In this document: positions 16,021-23,863 of the stretch, piece by piece
How the letters are laid out: each line of letters starts with the position of its first letter
How positions within the stretch are numbered: position 1 is the stretch's first letter
Source of the DNA: a virus
DNA: 64,000 nt
Direction: 5' to 3' (one strand)
Virus record (IMG/VR): IMGVR_UViG_3300030329_006583
Span: 124,001-188,000 of that record
The notes under the pieces: generated by a model
What the model was told of the DNA's origin: nothing
What the model saw: only the letters and a program-made list of their open reading frames with translations
Databases searched by the model: none
Made by a program: the position numbers and the translations under genes

Positions 16021-16374
16021 TTAAAGATTGATATTATTGGGAAGGTGTTCAAAACGTTTTTCCAAAACGTGAAGTTTTTCCCACACACGAAGAAATCGAA
16101 CTAGGAACATAATTTCTTCATCCGATAGTTTATCTTTAAACACGTGTTTTTCATCCCCTTCATATATAAATTTAAAGACATCATCATCGGTGATATTGGT
16201 GGTAAGCGTATCTAGATCTTTTTTACTGGTGTGGCAGCTTTTACAATTTTGCGTCCAAATGTTACCCGGTGCTACCTTGTCCACCTGAAGATCTTCGGGA
16301 CTTTGGGAGTGAGCGCAATGAGGTAAAATAAAAAAGAACGAAAGCATCAATACAAAAAAACTGACATGTTTCAT
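16021..16374 (-). CDS. Exported c-type cytochrome
   Basis: 117 residues from ATG 16374 with AGGTG upstream. A signal peptide (hydrophobic about 4-18, ending near AHS-QS) and a single CKSCH haem-c attachment motif at about residues 44-48, preceded by APGNIWTQN as in class I cytochromes. A C-terminal helix with Met in DEEIMFLVRFLRVWEK could supply the axial ligand. It would be matured in the periplasm by the host Ccm system. The gene overlaps the methyltransferase stop region, so it is co-transcribed. An electron-transfer gene in a phage-like region is unusual. Confidence 0.82.
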   Translation of the reverse strand: MKHVSFFVLMLSFFFILPHCAHSQSPEDLQVDKVAPGNIWTQNCKSCHTSKKDLDTLTTNITDDDVFKFIYEGDEKHVFKDKLSDEEIMFLVRFLRVWEKLHVLEKRFEHLPNNINL

Positions 16375-16376
16375 AA

Positions 16377-17000
16377 TCACCTAGCAATAACCTTTTTAGT
16401 AAGAGACGGATTAATCATCCGGGCAAGTGTATCACGCACATCCTCTCCCATGGTTGGGGGACATTCATTTCCAATACAGTCCCAATTAACACGATCCCGG
16501 CGAGCAAATATTTCAAGCTTATTCCACTGTGGAAACATTAAATCTAGGGAATCCTGCAGCTGCTCAGGCTTTTGGGAGTGTGTCATGGTTGGATGCATTA
16601 GTAAGTTTCGCTGGGAGTGATTCTCTAAAAATTTGGTGTACTTCCCTTTGACACCAACCAAACATGGTTCATGACAGTTACGACCCAACCGACCCATCCC
16701 AAAGGCCAGCTTGGTGGGATCATTTTTAGATGTCTTACCCCAAATCCAGAGTTGTTTGTAATTAAAACCCCATGCTTTCATTACTTCTAAACCAGACATC
16801 AGGAATGCTGAAGGTACCCAAAGTGCCAAGATACAATTTTCATCGGCAACTGCACCGATCGGAAGACGCTTGATTGCTTCAACATTGAGGGTGGGATACA
16901 TGTTATCAACACCCCTGATAATTTTTCCCCCATATTTAAGTTTATCATCAAAACTCCATGGGGGGTCTGCAACAATTACGCCATATTTTTTCTGAACCAT
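16377..17000 (-). CDS. MT-A70 family N6-adenine methyltransferase
   Basis: 207 residues with the catalytic DPPW at residues 12-15 (VIVADPPWSF), ALWVPSAF, WGFNYKQLWIWGK, HSQKPEQLQD and the SAM-site closing KLEIFARR. These are the MT-A70 group features shared by phage DNA adenine methyltransferases. The likely role is modifying phage DNA against host restriction, or regulation. No restriction partner is seen nearby. Transcribed from the promoter-like site at 17041-17068. Confidence 0.92.
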   Translation of the reverse strand: MVQKKYGVIVADPPWSFDDKLKYGGKIIRGVDNMYPTLNVEAIKRLPIGAVADENCILALWVPSAFLMSGLEVMKAWGFNYKQLWIWGKTSKNDPTKLAFGMGRLGRNCHEPCLVGVKGKYTKFLENHSQRNLLMHPTMTHSQKPEQLQDSLDLMFPQWNKLEIFARRDRVNWDCIGNECPPTMGEDVRDTLARMINPSLTKKVIAR

Positions 17001-17040
17001 TTAATATCACTCTTTTATTGGAGGGTTAACGTTATGTACA

Positions 17041-17068
17041 ATTGTATACAGAGTGATGATAATTTATA
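17041..17068 (-). promoter_or_regulatory. Probable promoter (variant -35)
   Basis: TATAAA, 16-base spacer, TACAAT (-10 at 17046-17041), the same geometry as the other minus-strand promoters but with a weaker -35. It is followed by the methyltransferase gene at 17000. Confidence 0.45.
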
Positions 17069-17084
17069 AAACGCATGGCGTTTT

Positions 17085-17351
17085 TCACTCACATTTTTTC
17101 AAGGAATTAATTTTTTCAATGATGTATACAGTATCTGGCAGGACCATTATGCCGTTGCTGGTAATGACATGGTGAAATATGGCTTCTTCTGTATTATCGG
17201 CAACATCATCAATAAGAAGCCCTCCACGTGGAACATGGCGCATCTCCATATGATCGTACAAGGCGGCATAAACAATAAAGCCGGTATATTCACCCTTAGG
17301 GTAGACAGAAACCAGGTCCCCTGGTTTCACACACTCATTTTTTTCAAACAT
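17085..17351 (-). CDS. Small SH3-like protein (GDLV type)
   Basis: 88 residues (ATG 17351, weak site). VKPGDLVSVYPKGEYTGFIVYAA fits the first two strands of the GDLV family. This member has an unusually long insert (HMEMRHVPRGGLLIDDVADN) before the last strands. Confidence 0.65.
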   Translation of the reverse strand: MFEKNECVKPGDLVSVYPKGEYTGFIVYAALYDHMEMRHVPRGGLLIDDVADNTEEAIFHHVITSNGIMVLPDTVYIIEKINSLKKCE

Positions 17352-17433
17352 TGATTTCCAAAACAACATGTTGGCGTGATGATGGGTCTCCCATCATGAG
17401 ACACCACATCATCGCCATACGTTTCAGAAATAC

Positions 17434-17688
17434 TTAGTATATTGTACTTAAATCAGGCCAAATAATGTTGCGGGTTCGAGAAAGTAACCTTAATTCGCCA
17501 AATTCATACCAATCACCGTCATTGGTAACATTCTCAATAATATTGTCCCCGGCACACCAATGCACTTGGCAAAATCCCATATACAACCCGGGTTCATATG
17601 CATCCTCAAATTCTAGAACGCTAGTAACAATTCCCATACTATAATATTCACGATCGTAATGAGAAACCAAATCACCTTCTTGAATCAT
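17434..17688 (-). CDS. Small SH3-like protein (GDLV type)
   Basis: 84 residues; GGAG before ATG 17688. MIQEGDLVSHYDREYYSMGIVTSV, then GFCQVHWCAGD and FGELRLLSR: the opening, GIV and V-W strands of the family. Leader of about 120 bases from the sigma70-like promoter at 17816-17844. Confidence 0.7.
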   Translation of the reverse strand: MIQEGDLVSHYDREYYSMGIVTSVLEFEDAYEPGLYMGFCQVHWCAGDNIIENVTNDGDWYEFGELRLLSRTRNIIWPDLSTIY

Positions 17689-17815
17689 GTACAGCTCCAG
17701 GTTGGGGTATACCGACACAGAATAAATAGGTAACACATGAGGTACATGCACAATTCTTGGGTGGCATATAATAGGATCGAAGGAAGTTCATGAAACACCG
17801 TATACCTAGTAGTAA

Positions 17816-17844
17816 ATAATACCATGGTACCGGTGTTTTTTCAA
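17816..17844 (-). promoter_or_regulatory. Sigma70-like promoter
   Basis: TTGAAA (17844-17839), 17-base spacer, TATTAT (17821-17816) on the minus strand. It matches the host housekeeping consensus better than the TGCAAA class and overlaps the end of the next gene upstream. Confidence 0.6.
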
Positions 17845-18069
17845 CTAATATTCCTCAATGGCATCGCTTCTAACACGTGCAAACTTTCCAAAATCCGGAA
17901 AGCTAACCACGTGCCAATAAAGCGAGAGACCGGTGCGAGCAATCTGTGGTTTGACCACCATACCATATGCGCCGAGCATACTCTTGCACCCTTCCGGCAA
18001 AGGACCGGCAAAAACAACCAACTCAGGATCCTCACTGACCAACCTGACTATCGCCCCGTGTTCAAGCAA
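17845..18069 (-). CDS. Small SH3-like protein, TTG start
   Basis: 74 residues from TTG 18069, with GGAGGT 5 bases upstream; it overlaps the preceding gene by 8 bases. LLEHGAIVRLVSEDPELVVFAG then MVVKPQIA and a GLSLYWHVVSFPDFGKFARV end. The GxIVRL opening places it loosely with the GDLV set. Confidence 0.55.
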   Translation of the reverse strand: MLEHGAIVRLVSEDPELVVFAGPLPEGCKSMLGAYGMVVKPQIARTGLSLYWHVVSFPDFGKFARVRSDAIEEY

Positions 18070-18238
18070 CCAACACCTCCACGTGACCCTGGTAAAGCTC
18101 GTCCTCCTCGCCATCCGGGTACATCACTACCACCACCTGGGGTCCCTGTGGATGCTCTTTGAATACATCCACTACCGTTCCTAGGCCCCGTTTACCATGA
18201 CCATTGTATACACGGACTACATCGCCAACCCGAGTCAC
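18062..18238 (-). CDS. Small SH3-like protein, GTG start
   Basis: 58 residues from GTG 18238, with GAGGAGG upstream (longer in-frame ATGs lie inside the neighbouring gene). TRVGDVVRVYNGHGKRGLGTVVDVF, VVVVMYPDGEEDELY and VEVL give a minimal complete version of the GDLV fold. Confidence 0.65.
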   Translation of the reverse strand: MTRVGDVVRVYNGHGKRGLGTVVDVFKEHPQGPQVVVVMYPDGEEDELYQGHVEVLVA

Positions 18239-18254
18239 AAACGCCTCCTCATCA

Positions 18255-18602
18255 TCACGCAACTTGTGCACGTTCCACCTCGCCGCTAGCGCTACCAACC
18301 GAAGACACCAATTCAAATGTGGGAATTCCCCGTTCCAACCATACCGGGATCCAACCAATGCTAGAATCGGCGGGTACCCAGCAGTCTCCCTTCAACTCGG
18401 GATTGGCATACATCTGTGGGCGCTGACGATTACTCCCCGGGGGACTGGGGAACCAGTGTACCAACACCAAGTTTTGCATGCGCCGGAAACCATGGTCTGT
18501 CTCATACTCATATGCGTGATTGACGTGACGATCCACAATCATCCCCATCTCTAGGGAACCATTGACGTCATATCTCACGATATCACCAACCAACAGTGTC
18601 AA
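18255..18602 (-). CDS. SH3-like protein of the RYxxNGS subgroup
   Basis: 115 residues from TTG 18602 (GGAGG 7 bases upstream). VGDIVRYDVNGSLEMGMIVDRHV and LVLVHWFPSPPG match the gene at 50195-50476 (GDVIMYRWNGSRQMGLIMD, ALIHWF), so the two are paralogues with a longer insert than the rest of the family. The start is uncertain. Confidence 0.6.
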   Translation of the reverse strand: MTLLVGDIVRYDVNGSLEMGMIVDRHVNHAYEYETDHGFRRMQNLVLVHWFPSPPGSNRQRPQMYANPELKGDCWVPADSSIGWIPVWLERGIPTFELVSSVGSASGEVERAQVA

Positions 18603-18692
18603 ACCGACCCCTCCCCCACCGTGGCGTATCTGGGGATGGGTTGATTGCGCGCTTTGTTTTCCCCGCATTGTTTTATACCACCATCCATGCTG

Positions 18693-18887
18693 TCAACCCT
18701 TGAATGTCTCTTCGCATAGGGCTTCACAACCGGTCCATGAATTATCGATGTTCAACCGGTACTTTTTAGCACAGTCCCTCATGCATGACTCGTAATTGGG
18801 GGCGTGAAGCGCCAAAAGAAGACCTACCATGGTGGCTAGCACCACCATGGCCAGAAATAATATTGCTCTGAATACTCGGTCATCCAT
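18693..18887 (-). CDS. Small membrane protein with cysteine-rich tail
   Basis: 64 residues: one membrane helix (about 6-28), then CMRDCAKKYRLN...GCEALCEE, four Cys in CxxxC pairs likely exposed outside the cytoplasm. AGAAAGAAG precedes ATG 18887. Function unknown. Confidence 0.6.
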   Translation of the reverse strand: MDDRVFRAILFLAMVVLATMVGLLLALHAPNYESCMRDCAKKYRLNIDNSWTGCEALCEETFKG

Positions 18888-18907
18888 ATTCTTCTTTCTC
18901 TCTGCAC

Positions 18908-18983
18908 TGGCTCCGACAGTAGGACTCGAACCTACGACCTAGTGGTTAACAGCCACCCGCTCTACCAACTGAGCTATATCGGA
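18908..18983 (-). tRNA. tRNA-Asn (anticodon GUU)
   Basis: 76 nt: acceptor TCCGATA/TGTCGGA, D-arm GCTC AGTTGGTA GAGC, anticodon loop CTGTTAA, T-arm GTAGG TTCGAGT CCTAC, discriminator G and encoded CCA. Confidence 0.95.
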
Positions 18984-18991
18984 ATATGTTA

Positions 18992-19067
18992 TGGAGCCAC
19001 CGAGAGGACTTGAACCTCCGACATGCTGATTACAAATCAGCTGCTCTACCAGCTGAGCTACGGTGGC
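18992..19067 (-). tRNA. tRNA-Thr (anticodon UGU)
   Basis: 76 nt: acceptor GCCACCG/CGGTGGC, anticodon loop TTTGTAA (TGT), T-arm with TTCAAGT, discriminator T and encoded CCA. It lies 8 bases from tRNA-Asn. Confidence 0.95.
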
Positions 19068-19081
19068 TAACTCGATCATAA

Positions 19082-19291
19082 TTATAACCTACTAGTAACA
19101 TGCTCCCGCGGGGCTGAGGCAATTGTTTTCAGGCTCTTGGTCAGGCCGTGAGTTGCGTTGCCATTGCTCCACAGTACTTCAACATATGTTACGTCATTAC
19201 CCAATTCATCTACCCTAAATATCTTTTTACCTGATAGCACCAATCCTAACATCATATGACGGTCACTGTATACTATATCCCCAATATCCAT
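19082..19291 (-). CDS. Small SH3-like protein (GDIV type)
   Basis: 69 residues: MDIGDIVYSDRHMMLGLVLS, then YVEVLWSNGNATHGL, the family V-LW-NG strand. It lies directly upstream (5') of the tRNA pair on the same strand. Confidence 0.7.
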   Translation of the reverse strand: MDIGDIVYSDRHMMLGLVLSGKKIFRVDELGNDVTYVEVLWSNGNATHGLTKSLKTIASAPREHVTSRL

Positions 19292-19420
19292 GTCTTTTCT
19301 AAAATATGCTCGTGAATTTTTTCCGGGAAATTGTAGTTTTGGTTTCGAAACTTGCTCGAGAAATTTTTGTGAAAAAAGCCATTATGGTTTTCGATTCCTG
19401 CTCGTGAAAAAAATTCATAG
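19290..19420. repeat. Three imperfect 46-bp repeats
   Basis: GCTCGTGAA (19308), GCTCGAGAA (19354) and GCTCGTGAA (19400) recur at an exact 46-base period. The second and third copies are also alike upstream (GGTTTCGA/GGTTTTCGA). No protein frame uses the period. Could be protein-binding sites. Confidence 0.5.
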
Positions 19421-19454
19421 CCTTAGCGGCCGCCCCTCCCGGGCGGCTCCAGTA

Positions 19455-19546
19455 AGTATGCAAGGGGGCCTTCTGGCCAGGCCCCAGAGGGGCCCGAAAT
19501 TGGGGCCGGTTGAGGGGCCCCGTTGGGGGCCCCACCAGAGTGCCGG
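19455..19546. other. GC-rich self-complementary segment
   Basis: Several overlapping GGGGCCCC-type inverted repeats, including GGGGCCCC-GTTG-GGGGCCCC at 19514-19533 and GGCCCCAGAGGGGCCC near 19480. Strong hairpins on either strand, no T-run on the minus side. The base composition is unlike the AT-rich surroundings. Together with the repeats at 19290-19420 it fills the gap with no gene I can support. Confidence 0.5.
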
Positions 19547-19690
19547 TTACAGCCCCCCACCACGATCCCGTCGATTGGGGAAATCAGGTCTCTGTGCCAG
19601 TGGTTCCGGCATGCCGGCTAGCCACACCAAGATGCAGTCCCTGATAGCCATGGCTACCAGCACCGCGGATACTGTCTCAAGAAACGTCAT
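19547..19690 (-). CDS. 47-residue membrane peptide
   Basis: ATG 19690 with AAGGAG 7 bases upstream, overlapping the previous small gene by 14 bases. A hydrophobic N-terminal half (MTFLETVSAVLVAMAI) and an Arg/Gly-rich tail. Confidence 0.5.
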   Translation of the reverse strand: MTFLETVSAVLVAMAIRDCILVWLAGMPEPLAQRPDFPNRRDRGGGL

Positions 19691-19787
19691 CTCTCATCTC
19701 CTTTGGCAGCTTTGGTCCCCGACTAGCCATCCACCCGAATGCTAGCCATCCTCCTACAATTGCACATACAATCAGTGCTCCTTCCAT
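19677..19787 (-). CDS. 36-residue membrane peptide
   Basis: A strong AGGAGG site before ATG 19787. One hydrophobic helix (ALIVCAIVGGWLAFGWM) and a short basic/acidic tail. It follows the VWA metallopeptidase gene by 14 bases. Confidence 0.6.
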   Translation of the reverse strand: MEGALIVCAIVGGWLAFGWMASRGPKLPKEMRDDVS

Positions 19788-19801
19788 GATAAACCTCCTA
19801 A

Positions 19802-21139
19802 CTAGTTGTTATCATTACCTTTTTTCATATTGATTACAAAATCCCGGCGCTTTGGCTCAAAGTAGAGCCGGTCTCCGGGTGTAATTACCCAGCCTCTTTT
19901 CAATTTGCTAGCGCCCGGGTCTGCTGCCTCGCCATCTGTCATGATGAGGTACCCGTCAAACCGGTGCTTGTTCTTGTTGGCGTGCTTGGTTACACAGCTG
20001 AAGCAGGTACCTCCAAAGCGAGTCCGACCCACTCCCGGGGTGCTGTTCCGCTTCCAGACCCGTTCAGACTTGACGTCGACCGCAGTATCAAAGTTGTAAA
20101 TTACAAATTCAGTCTGCCGTGCCAGGTTTTTCAACTCACCAAAGAACAGTTCCAGGTCAGCGTCAGACACAGAACCGGACTGGTCAATGTATACTGCGAT
20201 GCTGCTAGTGTAACCCCTTTCCACACCCGGGTGAACACCGGTGTACTTCCGGTGCAACCGACGGACATTGCTGTGACGGTTGCTACGCCGGCTCATACCA
20301 CAGAACTGCTTGAGAACAGCTTGCCACGGGATTTCTTTACTGATGATATCCCGGATGGTCTTCCGACCCTCTGCACTGATGCTACCCCAACCGCGGGCTC
20401 GACCGTCTGCCTCCTTAGCGGCATCTTCAATTACCTGCTTGACCTTGCCTTTCAGAAATTCCCGGTCACCGTCGGTCAGCTCATCCCACCCACCATGGTC
20501 ATCCATGGTACCAGGCGCAGCATCACCAGGCATGCCTTCCCCATCACCATCACCTTCCATGGCTTCCATAGCCTTTTGTGCTTTCTCATCCTGCATGAAT
20601 TCAGAGAAATACCATTCAGCTGATTTGTACTTGGGAAGATTTGCTTGAAACTCCGAGAGCGTATTATAATTTTCCACCATCTCCGGCGTCATCTTCTCCA
20701 ACTGTTCCGGAGTCAACTCAGGATACGGTGACCCGGGGTAGAGACCACACTCAGGCAGCTCTTCCCGCGGGATATTGCAGTTGATTGACCAGTCACAGGC
20801 GTAGTTCCACTGCTTGTGTGGCTCCTTGCGACGATCAAAGATGTGGCCGAGGATGATGTGCCATGCCTCGTGCTTAAGCAAACCGCGAACGTGCTTGGTT
20901 GGCAATCCGGCAACAAACCGTGGATTCCAATAAAGCTTCAACTCTCCCTTCTCGCCAGTTACTCCCGCAGTGGGCAGCATCTCAGTGCGAATCTTGGTGA
21001 GCTTACGCATCACAGCCGAGTAAAAAGGCTCGTTCCACAGCAGGTCCAGGAGATAGGGGTCAAGCTTGAATGCCCCTGCTTCCTCTGCCGTTACCTCTTC
21101 AACCGGCGCAATGTCTACGTTCGTTCCTTTGTTTGACAT
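19802..21139 (-). CDS. HExxH metallopeptidase-like protein with C-terminal VWA domain
   Basis: 445 residues from ATG 21139 (AAGGAG 9 bases upstream). N-terminal metallopeptidase-like domain (DUF2201 type) with HEAWHIILGH near residue 90, an acidic Gly/Met-rich linker (about 195-230) and a C-terminal VWA-like domain opening with AVYIDQSGS (metal site D-Q-S-G-S) and ending LIMTDGEA. Such proteins are encoded next to MoxR AAA ATPases, as here (21452-22534), and probably act as the substrate-binding partner of the ATPase. Own promoter at 21170-21197. Confidence 0.88.
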   Translation of the reverse strand: MSNKGTNVDIAPVEEVTAEEAGAFKLDPYLLDLLWNEPFYSAVMRKLTKIRTEMLPTAGVTGEKGELKLYWNPRFVAGLPTKHVRGLLKHEAWHIILGHIFDRRKEPHKQWNYACDWSINCNIPREELPECGLYPGSPYPELTPEQLEKMTPEMVENYNTLSEFQANLPKYKSAEWYFSEFMQDEKAQKAMEAMEGDGDGEGMPGDAAPGTMDDHGGWDELTDGDREFLKGKVKQVIEDAAKEADGRARGWGSISAEGRKTIRDIISKEIPWQAVLKQFCGMSRRSNRHSNVRRLHRKYTGVHPGVERGYTSSIAVYIDQSGSVSDADLELFFGELKNLARQTEFVIYNFDTAVDVKSERVWKRNSTPGVGRTRFGGTCFSCVTKHANKNKHRFDGYLIMTDGEAADPGASKLKRGWVITPGDRLYFEPKRRDFVINMKKGNDNN

Positions 21140-21169
21140 GCAATATCTCCTTTTCCTTCCTTCAAGCTT

Positions 21170-21197
21170 ATTATACCCCACCGGTCGGAGATTTGCA
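21170..21197 (-). promoter_or_regulatory. Promoter of the TGCAAA/TATAAT class
   Basis: CGTGCAAA, 16-base spacer, TATAAT (21175-21170). The -10 contains the TAA stop of the upstream 63-residue gene. About 30 bases lead to the metallopeptidase gene. Confidence 0.78.
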
Positions 21198-21362
21198 CGC
21201 GTCATTACTTTTTATTTTAATTGTACTGCTAGGGAGGGGAATGTACAAACCTGAGAGTGTTTTAACGAGGTCTTCTGCAATCAGCTGTTGGGCGGAATCG
21301 CTAGCTAGGTTAACCTGCCCTTCACCATGCTTCTTCAATACTTTCTTGATTTCCTCTAACAT
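21171..21362 (-). CDS. Small helical unknown protein
   Basis: 63 residues from ATG 21362 (GGAGGAAGAG upstream). MLEEIKKVLKKHGEG..., mostly helical; the last residues are encoded by promoter sequence. It lies between the MoxR ATPase and the metallopeptidase. Confidence 0.5.
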   Translation of the reverse strand: MLEEIKKVLKKHGEGQVNLASDSAQQLIAEDLVKTLSGLYIPLPSSTIKIKSNDACKSPTGGV

Positions 21363-21451
21363 CTCTTCCTCCACGCAAAAATATGTGAGCAGTTTAAAGT
21401 CTTGCTCAGGACCTTTTCCGACCAAGGAAAAAACTTAATGATTACCGGCTG

Positions 21452-22534
21452 TTACACCTCTCGGCTAGCCTTCACTGCCTCGACCACCCGCTGCCCAAGC
21501 AACTTGTGGAGCTTCTGGATGTTAGGCACCTTTTGGGTTGCCACACACTGGTTCCAAAAGTGCACCAGCAGTTCGTCACCAAGAGTACCGGCGAACGCCG
21601 CAGCATTCTTGGCCTGCTTTGTAGTCCACTCATTATCAGCAAAGTGATTCCCAAGCTTGACAATCAGGGCACCCTGACCCTCAGCGCCAAGGTTCTTGAC
21701 CTTGTCCTTGGATTCCTTCCAATCATCGAGGACGTCCTCAGCACTCAGCACCAGCTCGTACTTCTCAACAAACTCAGAAAAAGCAATGCTAGCTTCCACA
21801 CCGAGCATACCGAGGCACACTGCGTAGAAACCTTCCGGACGTTCCTTGCCGGCGAATGCGGTAGGAGCCATCCCCATGTGAACCAGGGAATCATTGACTC
21901 GGTGCCAGCTGGCAGGATTGGGACATACCGTACCAGGCTCAACCTCAGAAGGGTCGACTCGCAGGTGCACCGGGTTCTGACGAATGAAGTCGATCAGGAC
22001 AGAGTCCAAACCAGCATCGGTTGCCCAGGTCAGCCAATCTTCCGTGGAAGGCTCGAGGTCAGTGACCCAGAAGCGCCGCAGCAGTGCGGGGTCCATGTCA
22101 TTGACGTCATACTCAGCACCGTGGTTGATGGCGCAGAAGATGCGAGTCTCAGGGTGAAGGCGATAAGGGTTACCGTCCTTGTCGTTACCAAGCTCTCGAT
22201 CCAGCACCAGCTGGAACGCACCCTGCAGGACACCGGGAAGCGCGCGGTTTGCCTCGTCAAGCATGACAACACATGGCTCTTGGCAGGCTCGCACAAACCA
22301 GGAAGGCATGCAGAACGTCATGATCTGCGTTTCCTTCATGCCCTCAATGTCAGGGTAACCACCGAAGTCACCTTCCGACATGGTGCTCAGTCGCACGTCG
22401 ATGAAGGGAAGCTCCAACTCATCAGCACATTGGCGCGCCAGGTGAGACTTACCTACACCGGTCGGGCCACGCATCAACACTGCGATATGTGGGGGAAGCT
22501 TTGACGCTACGTTGGTAAAAGTTTTGATGTCCAT
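21452..22534 (-). CDS. MoxR-type AAA+ ATPase
   Basis: 360 residues; AAGGAG before ATG 22534. Walker A GPTGVGKS at 23-30, Walker B VVMLDEAN near 90, sensor-type CAINHG near 128 and arginine-finger DPALLRRF near 145. The PASWHRVNDSL region marks the C-terminal lid. MoxR ATPases remodel targets through VWA partners; the VWA/HExxH gene follows two genes downstream on the same strand. No transmembrane segment. Confidence 0.92.
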   Translation of the reverse strand: MDIKTFTNVASKLPPHIAVLMRGPTGVGKSHLARQCADELELPFIDVRLSTMSEGDFGGYPDIEGMKETQIMTFCMPSWFVRACQEPCVVMLDEANRALPGVLQGAFQLVLDRELGNDKDGNPYRLHPETRIFCAINHGAEYDVNDMDPALLRRFWVTDLEPSTEDWLTWATDAGLDSVLIDFIRQNPVHLRVDPSEVEPGTVCPNPASWHRVNDSLVHMGMAPTAFAGKERPEGFYAVCLGMLGVEASIAFSEFVEKYELVLSAEDVLDDWKESKDKVKNLGAEGQGALIVKLGNHFADNEWTTKQAKNAAAFAGTLGDELLVHFWNQCVATQKVPNIQKLHKLLGQRVVEAVKASREV

Positions 22535-22594
22535 ATTAGCTCCTTGGTCGTTGGACTTACCGGGTCAGGCCTACCTTGCCCTTCCTTCTGTTCT

Positions 22595-22622
22595 ATTATA
22601 ACTATTCTGTGCCCGTTTTGCA
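22595..22622 (-). promoter_or_regulatory. Promoter of the TGCAAA/TATAAT class
   Basis: CGTGCAAA, 16-base spacer, TATAAT-type -10 (TATAAT at 22600-22595). It drives the MoxR gene with about 55 bases of leader. Confidence 0.75.
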
Positions 22623-23202
22623 CGTACTTTTGCATAATTGTTGATTTTTTTTCTTCCCCCTGGCGTAACGTGGAGTGCATTTGGGTCTCATTTTCGCGCA
22701 GCCCGAAGTGAAAAAAATGTTGTACATTTCTGAGCCGACGTGGTAGAATAGACCATGGCGGTTGCAATTACCGCTGTGCATCCTGAGGGCTATCGGCAGA
22801 TCTGCGTTACCCGCGGCCGCTGCGACGGGGTGCTAAGTCCAGCTCTACCAATTCAGCAGCCCATTTCCTCCTGTAACCACCCTTACTGCAGATTCCCCCT
22901 CGCAGCTCACCGAGACTAGTGGCCCTCACGATCCCGGACCAATGGCCAATTAACCACTTGTCACGAACGAAGACGGGGATAGCCACTTGTCTGGGGTGGT
23001 AGATGTTATTTGGGCTCGTTAGCAGGGTCGGGAGCAGCATGCTGGGGGTGTGGCTAGCCCGTTCTTGGTTCCGATCTACTAGCAGTCTACCTACTCGCTT
23101 GATTAGGCGTTTGTCTCTCTGATCGTTTGGTTTCTCTTGTTGTTTTTAATATTAGTTGCGGGTGAATCGGTAGTGGAATTGATGATCTAGATATTTAAGA
23201 TC
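22623..23202. other. Intergenic region between MoxR and plus-strand lipoprotein genes
   Basis: About 580 bases between divergent genes. It holds the upstream part of the MoxR promoter region, one doubtful minus-strand frame (22807-23040), and a plus-strand TTGTAC-18-TAGAAT promoter-like pair at about 22721-22750. A plus-strand 53-codon frame starts at 22755 but lacks support. No repeats or RNA structure were recognised. Confidence 0.5.
22807..23040 (-). CDS. Doubtful small protein
   Basis: 77 codons. The segment VFVRDKWLIGHWSGIVRATS...WAAELVELDLAP has the feel of the small SH3-like proteins, but there is no ribosome site at the ATG and the N-terminal third looks non-coding. The start could lie inside. 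Confidence 0.35.
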   Translation of the reverse strand: MLLPTLLTSPNNIYHPRQVAIPVFVRDKWLIGHWSGIVRATSLGELRGGICSKGGYRRKWAAELVELDLAPRRSGRG

Positions 23203-23820
23203 ATGAACCGTTCCCTATCTAAATTGCTGATCAGTGGTGTTATCATTGCAGGGGTTCTCACTTCATGTATTTCAGGACCATGGCTACCTCGTAACAGTAC
23301 TAAACCCATGCAAGAAAAGAGAGAGCGTTGTGATCGATGGGTGACCCAACCCCAGATGATCCAACTGCCAGTGTTCAATCAAGCTTGGCACATTGTCAGT
23401 GATTGTGACCAATACGCAGGGGAAGCAGTATCCATAGCTATGTTAGCGTTTTACCGAGAATGGCATGTTACTTTCGGAGATGTAACAGGTAAAGTGTGGA
23501 AAGCTTTGGATACCGTGATGATTGAATGGTCTCCCAGGGATCGAAATATAACAGCACATAACATGGCAGGTACCCTACAACGTAACGCCCCACTGTCAGG
23601 TGTGGTTTTGTCTCCCGGAATGATATGGGTTCGCCCATCAGTCAATGGACCCATATGTGAAACGAGCTTAATCCATGAATTGGTGCACATAGCTATTTGG
23701 AGTCTCAAAGGTACTGACGGCGATCCGGATCATTTGGGTAGCAAATACTGGGGATGGACGGTTGATCACACTGCTTTGATTCAGCGCGTTAATGAACAGC
23801 TTTGTGAATTGGGAATATGA
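23203..23820 (+). CDS. Lipoprotein with HExxH metalloprotease motif
   Basis: 205 residues on the plus strand. A signal sequence with lipobox LTSC (Cys near residue 22) and a mature domain with paired cysteines. The C-terminal ETSLIHELVHIAIW carries the zinc motif HExxH (near residue 158), followed by DPDH and VDHTAL, which may give the third ligand. A periplasmic or outer-membrane peptidase is expected. A second plus-strand gene follows within 45 bases. Family beyond the gluzincin-like motif unknown. Confidence 0.78.
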   Translation: MNRSLSKLLISGVIIAGVLTSCISGPWLPRNSTKPMQEKRERCDRWVTQPQMIQLPVFNQAWHIVSDCDQYAGEAVSIAMLAFYREWHVTFGDVTGKVWKALDTVMIEWSPRDRNITAHNMAGTLQRNAPLSGVVLSPGMIWVRPSVNGPICETSLIHELVHIAIWSLKGTDGDPDHLGSKYWGWTVDHTALIQRVNEQLCELGI

Positions 23821-23863
23821 TTCTAAATTATTATCTCTTCGCGCGCGCTTCCTATTTAAAGAT

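Noticed and set aside
19290-19745. Plus-strand frame of 151 codons
   Set aside because: It crosses GC-rich hairpins and repeats, has no ribosome site, and lies opposite two well-supported small minus-strand genes.
21506-22504. Long plus-strand open frame of 332 codons
   Set aside because: It is the shadow of the MoxR gene on the opposite strand; no start signal and no motif.
22507-22767. Minus-strand frame of 86 codons before the MoxR gene
   Set aside because: It overlaps the promoter and leader of the MoxR gene and has no protein-like composition.
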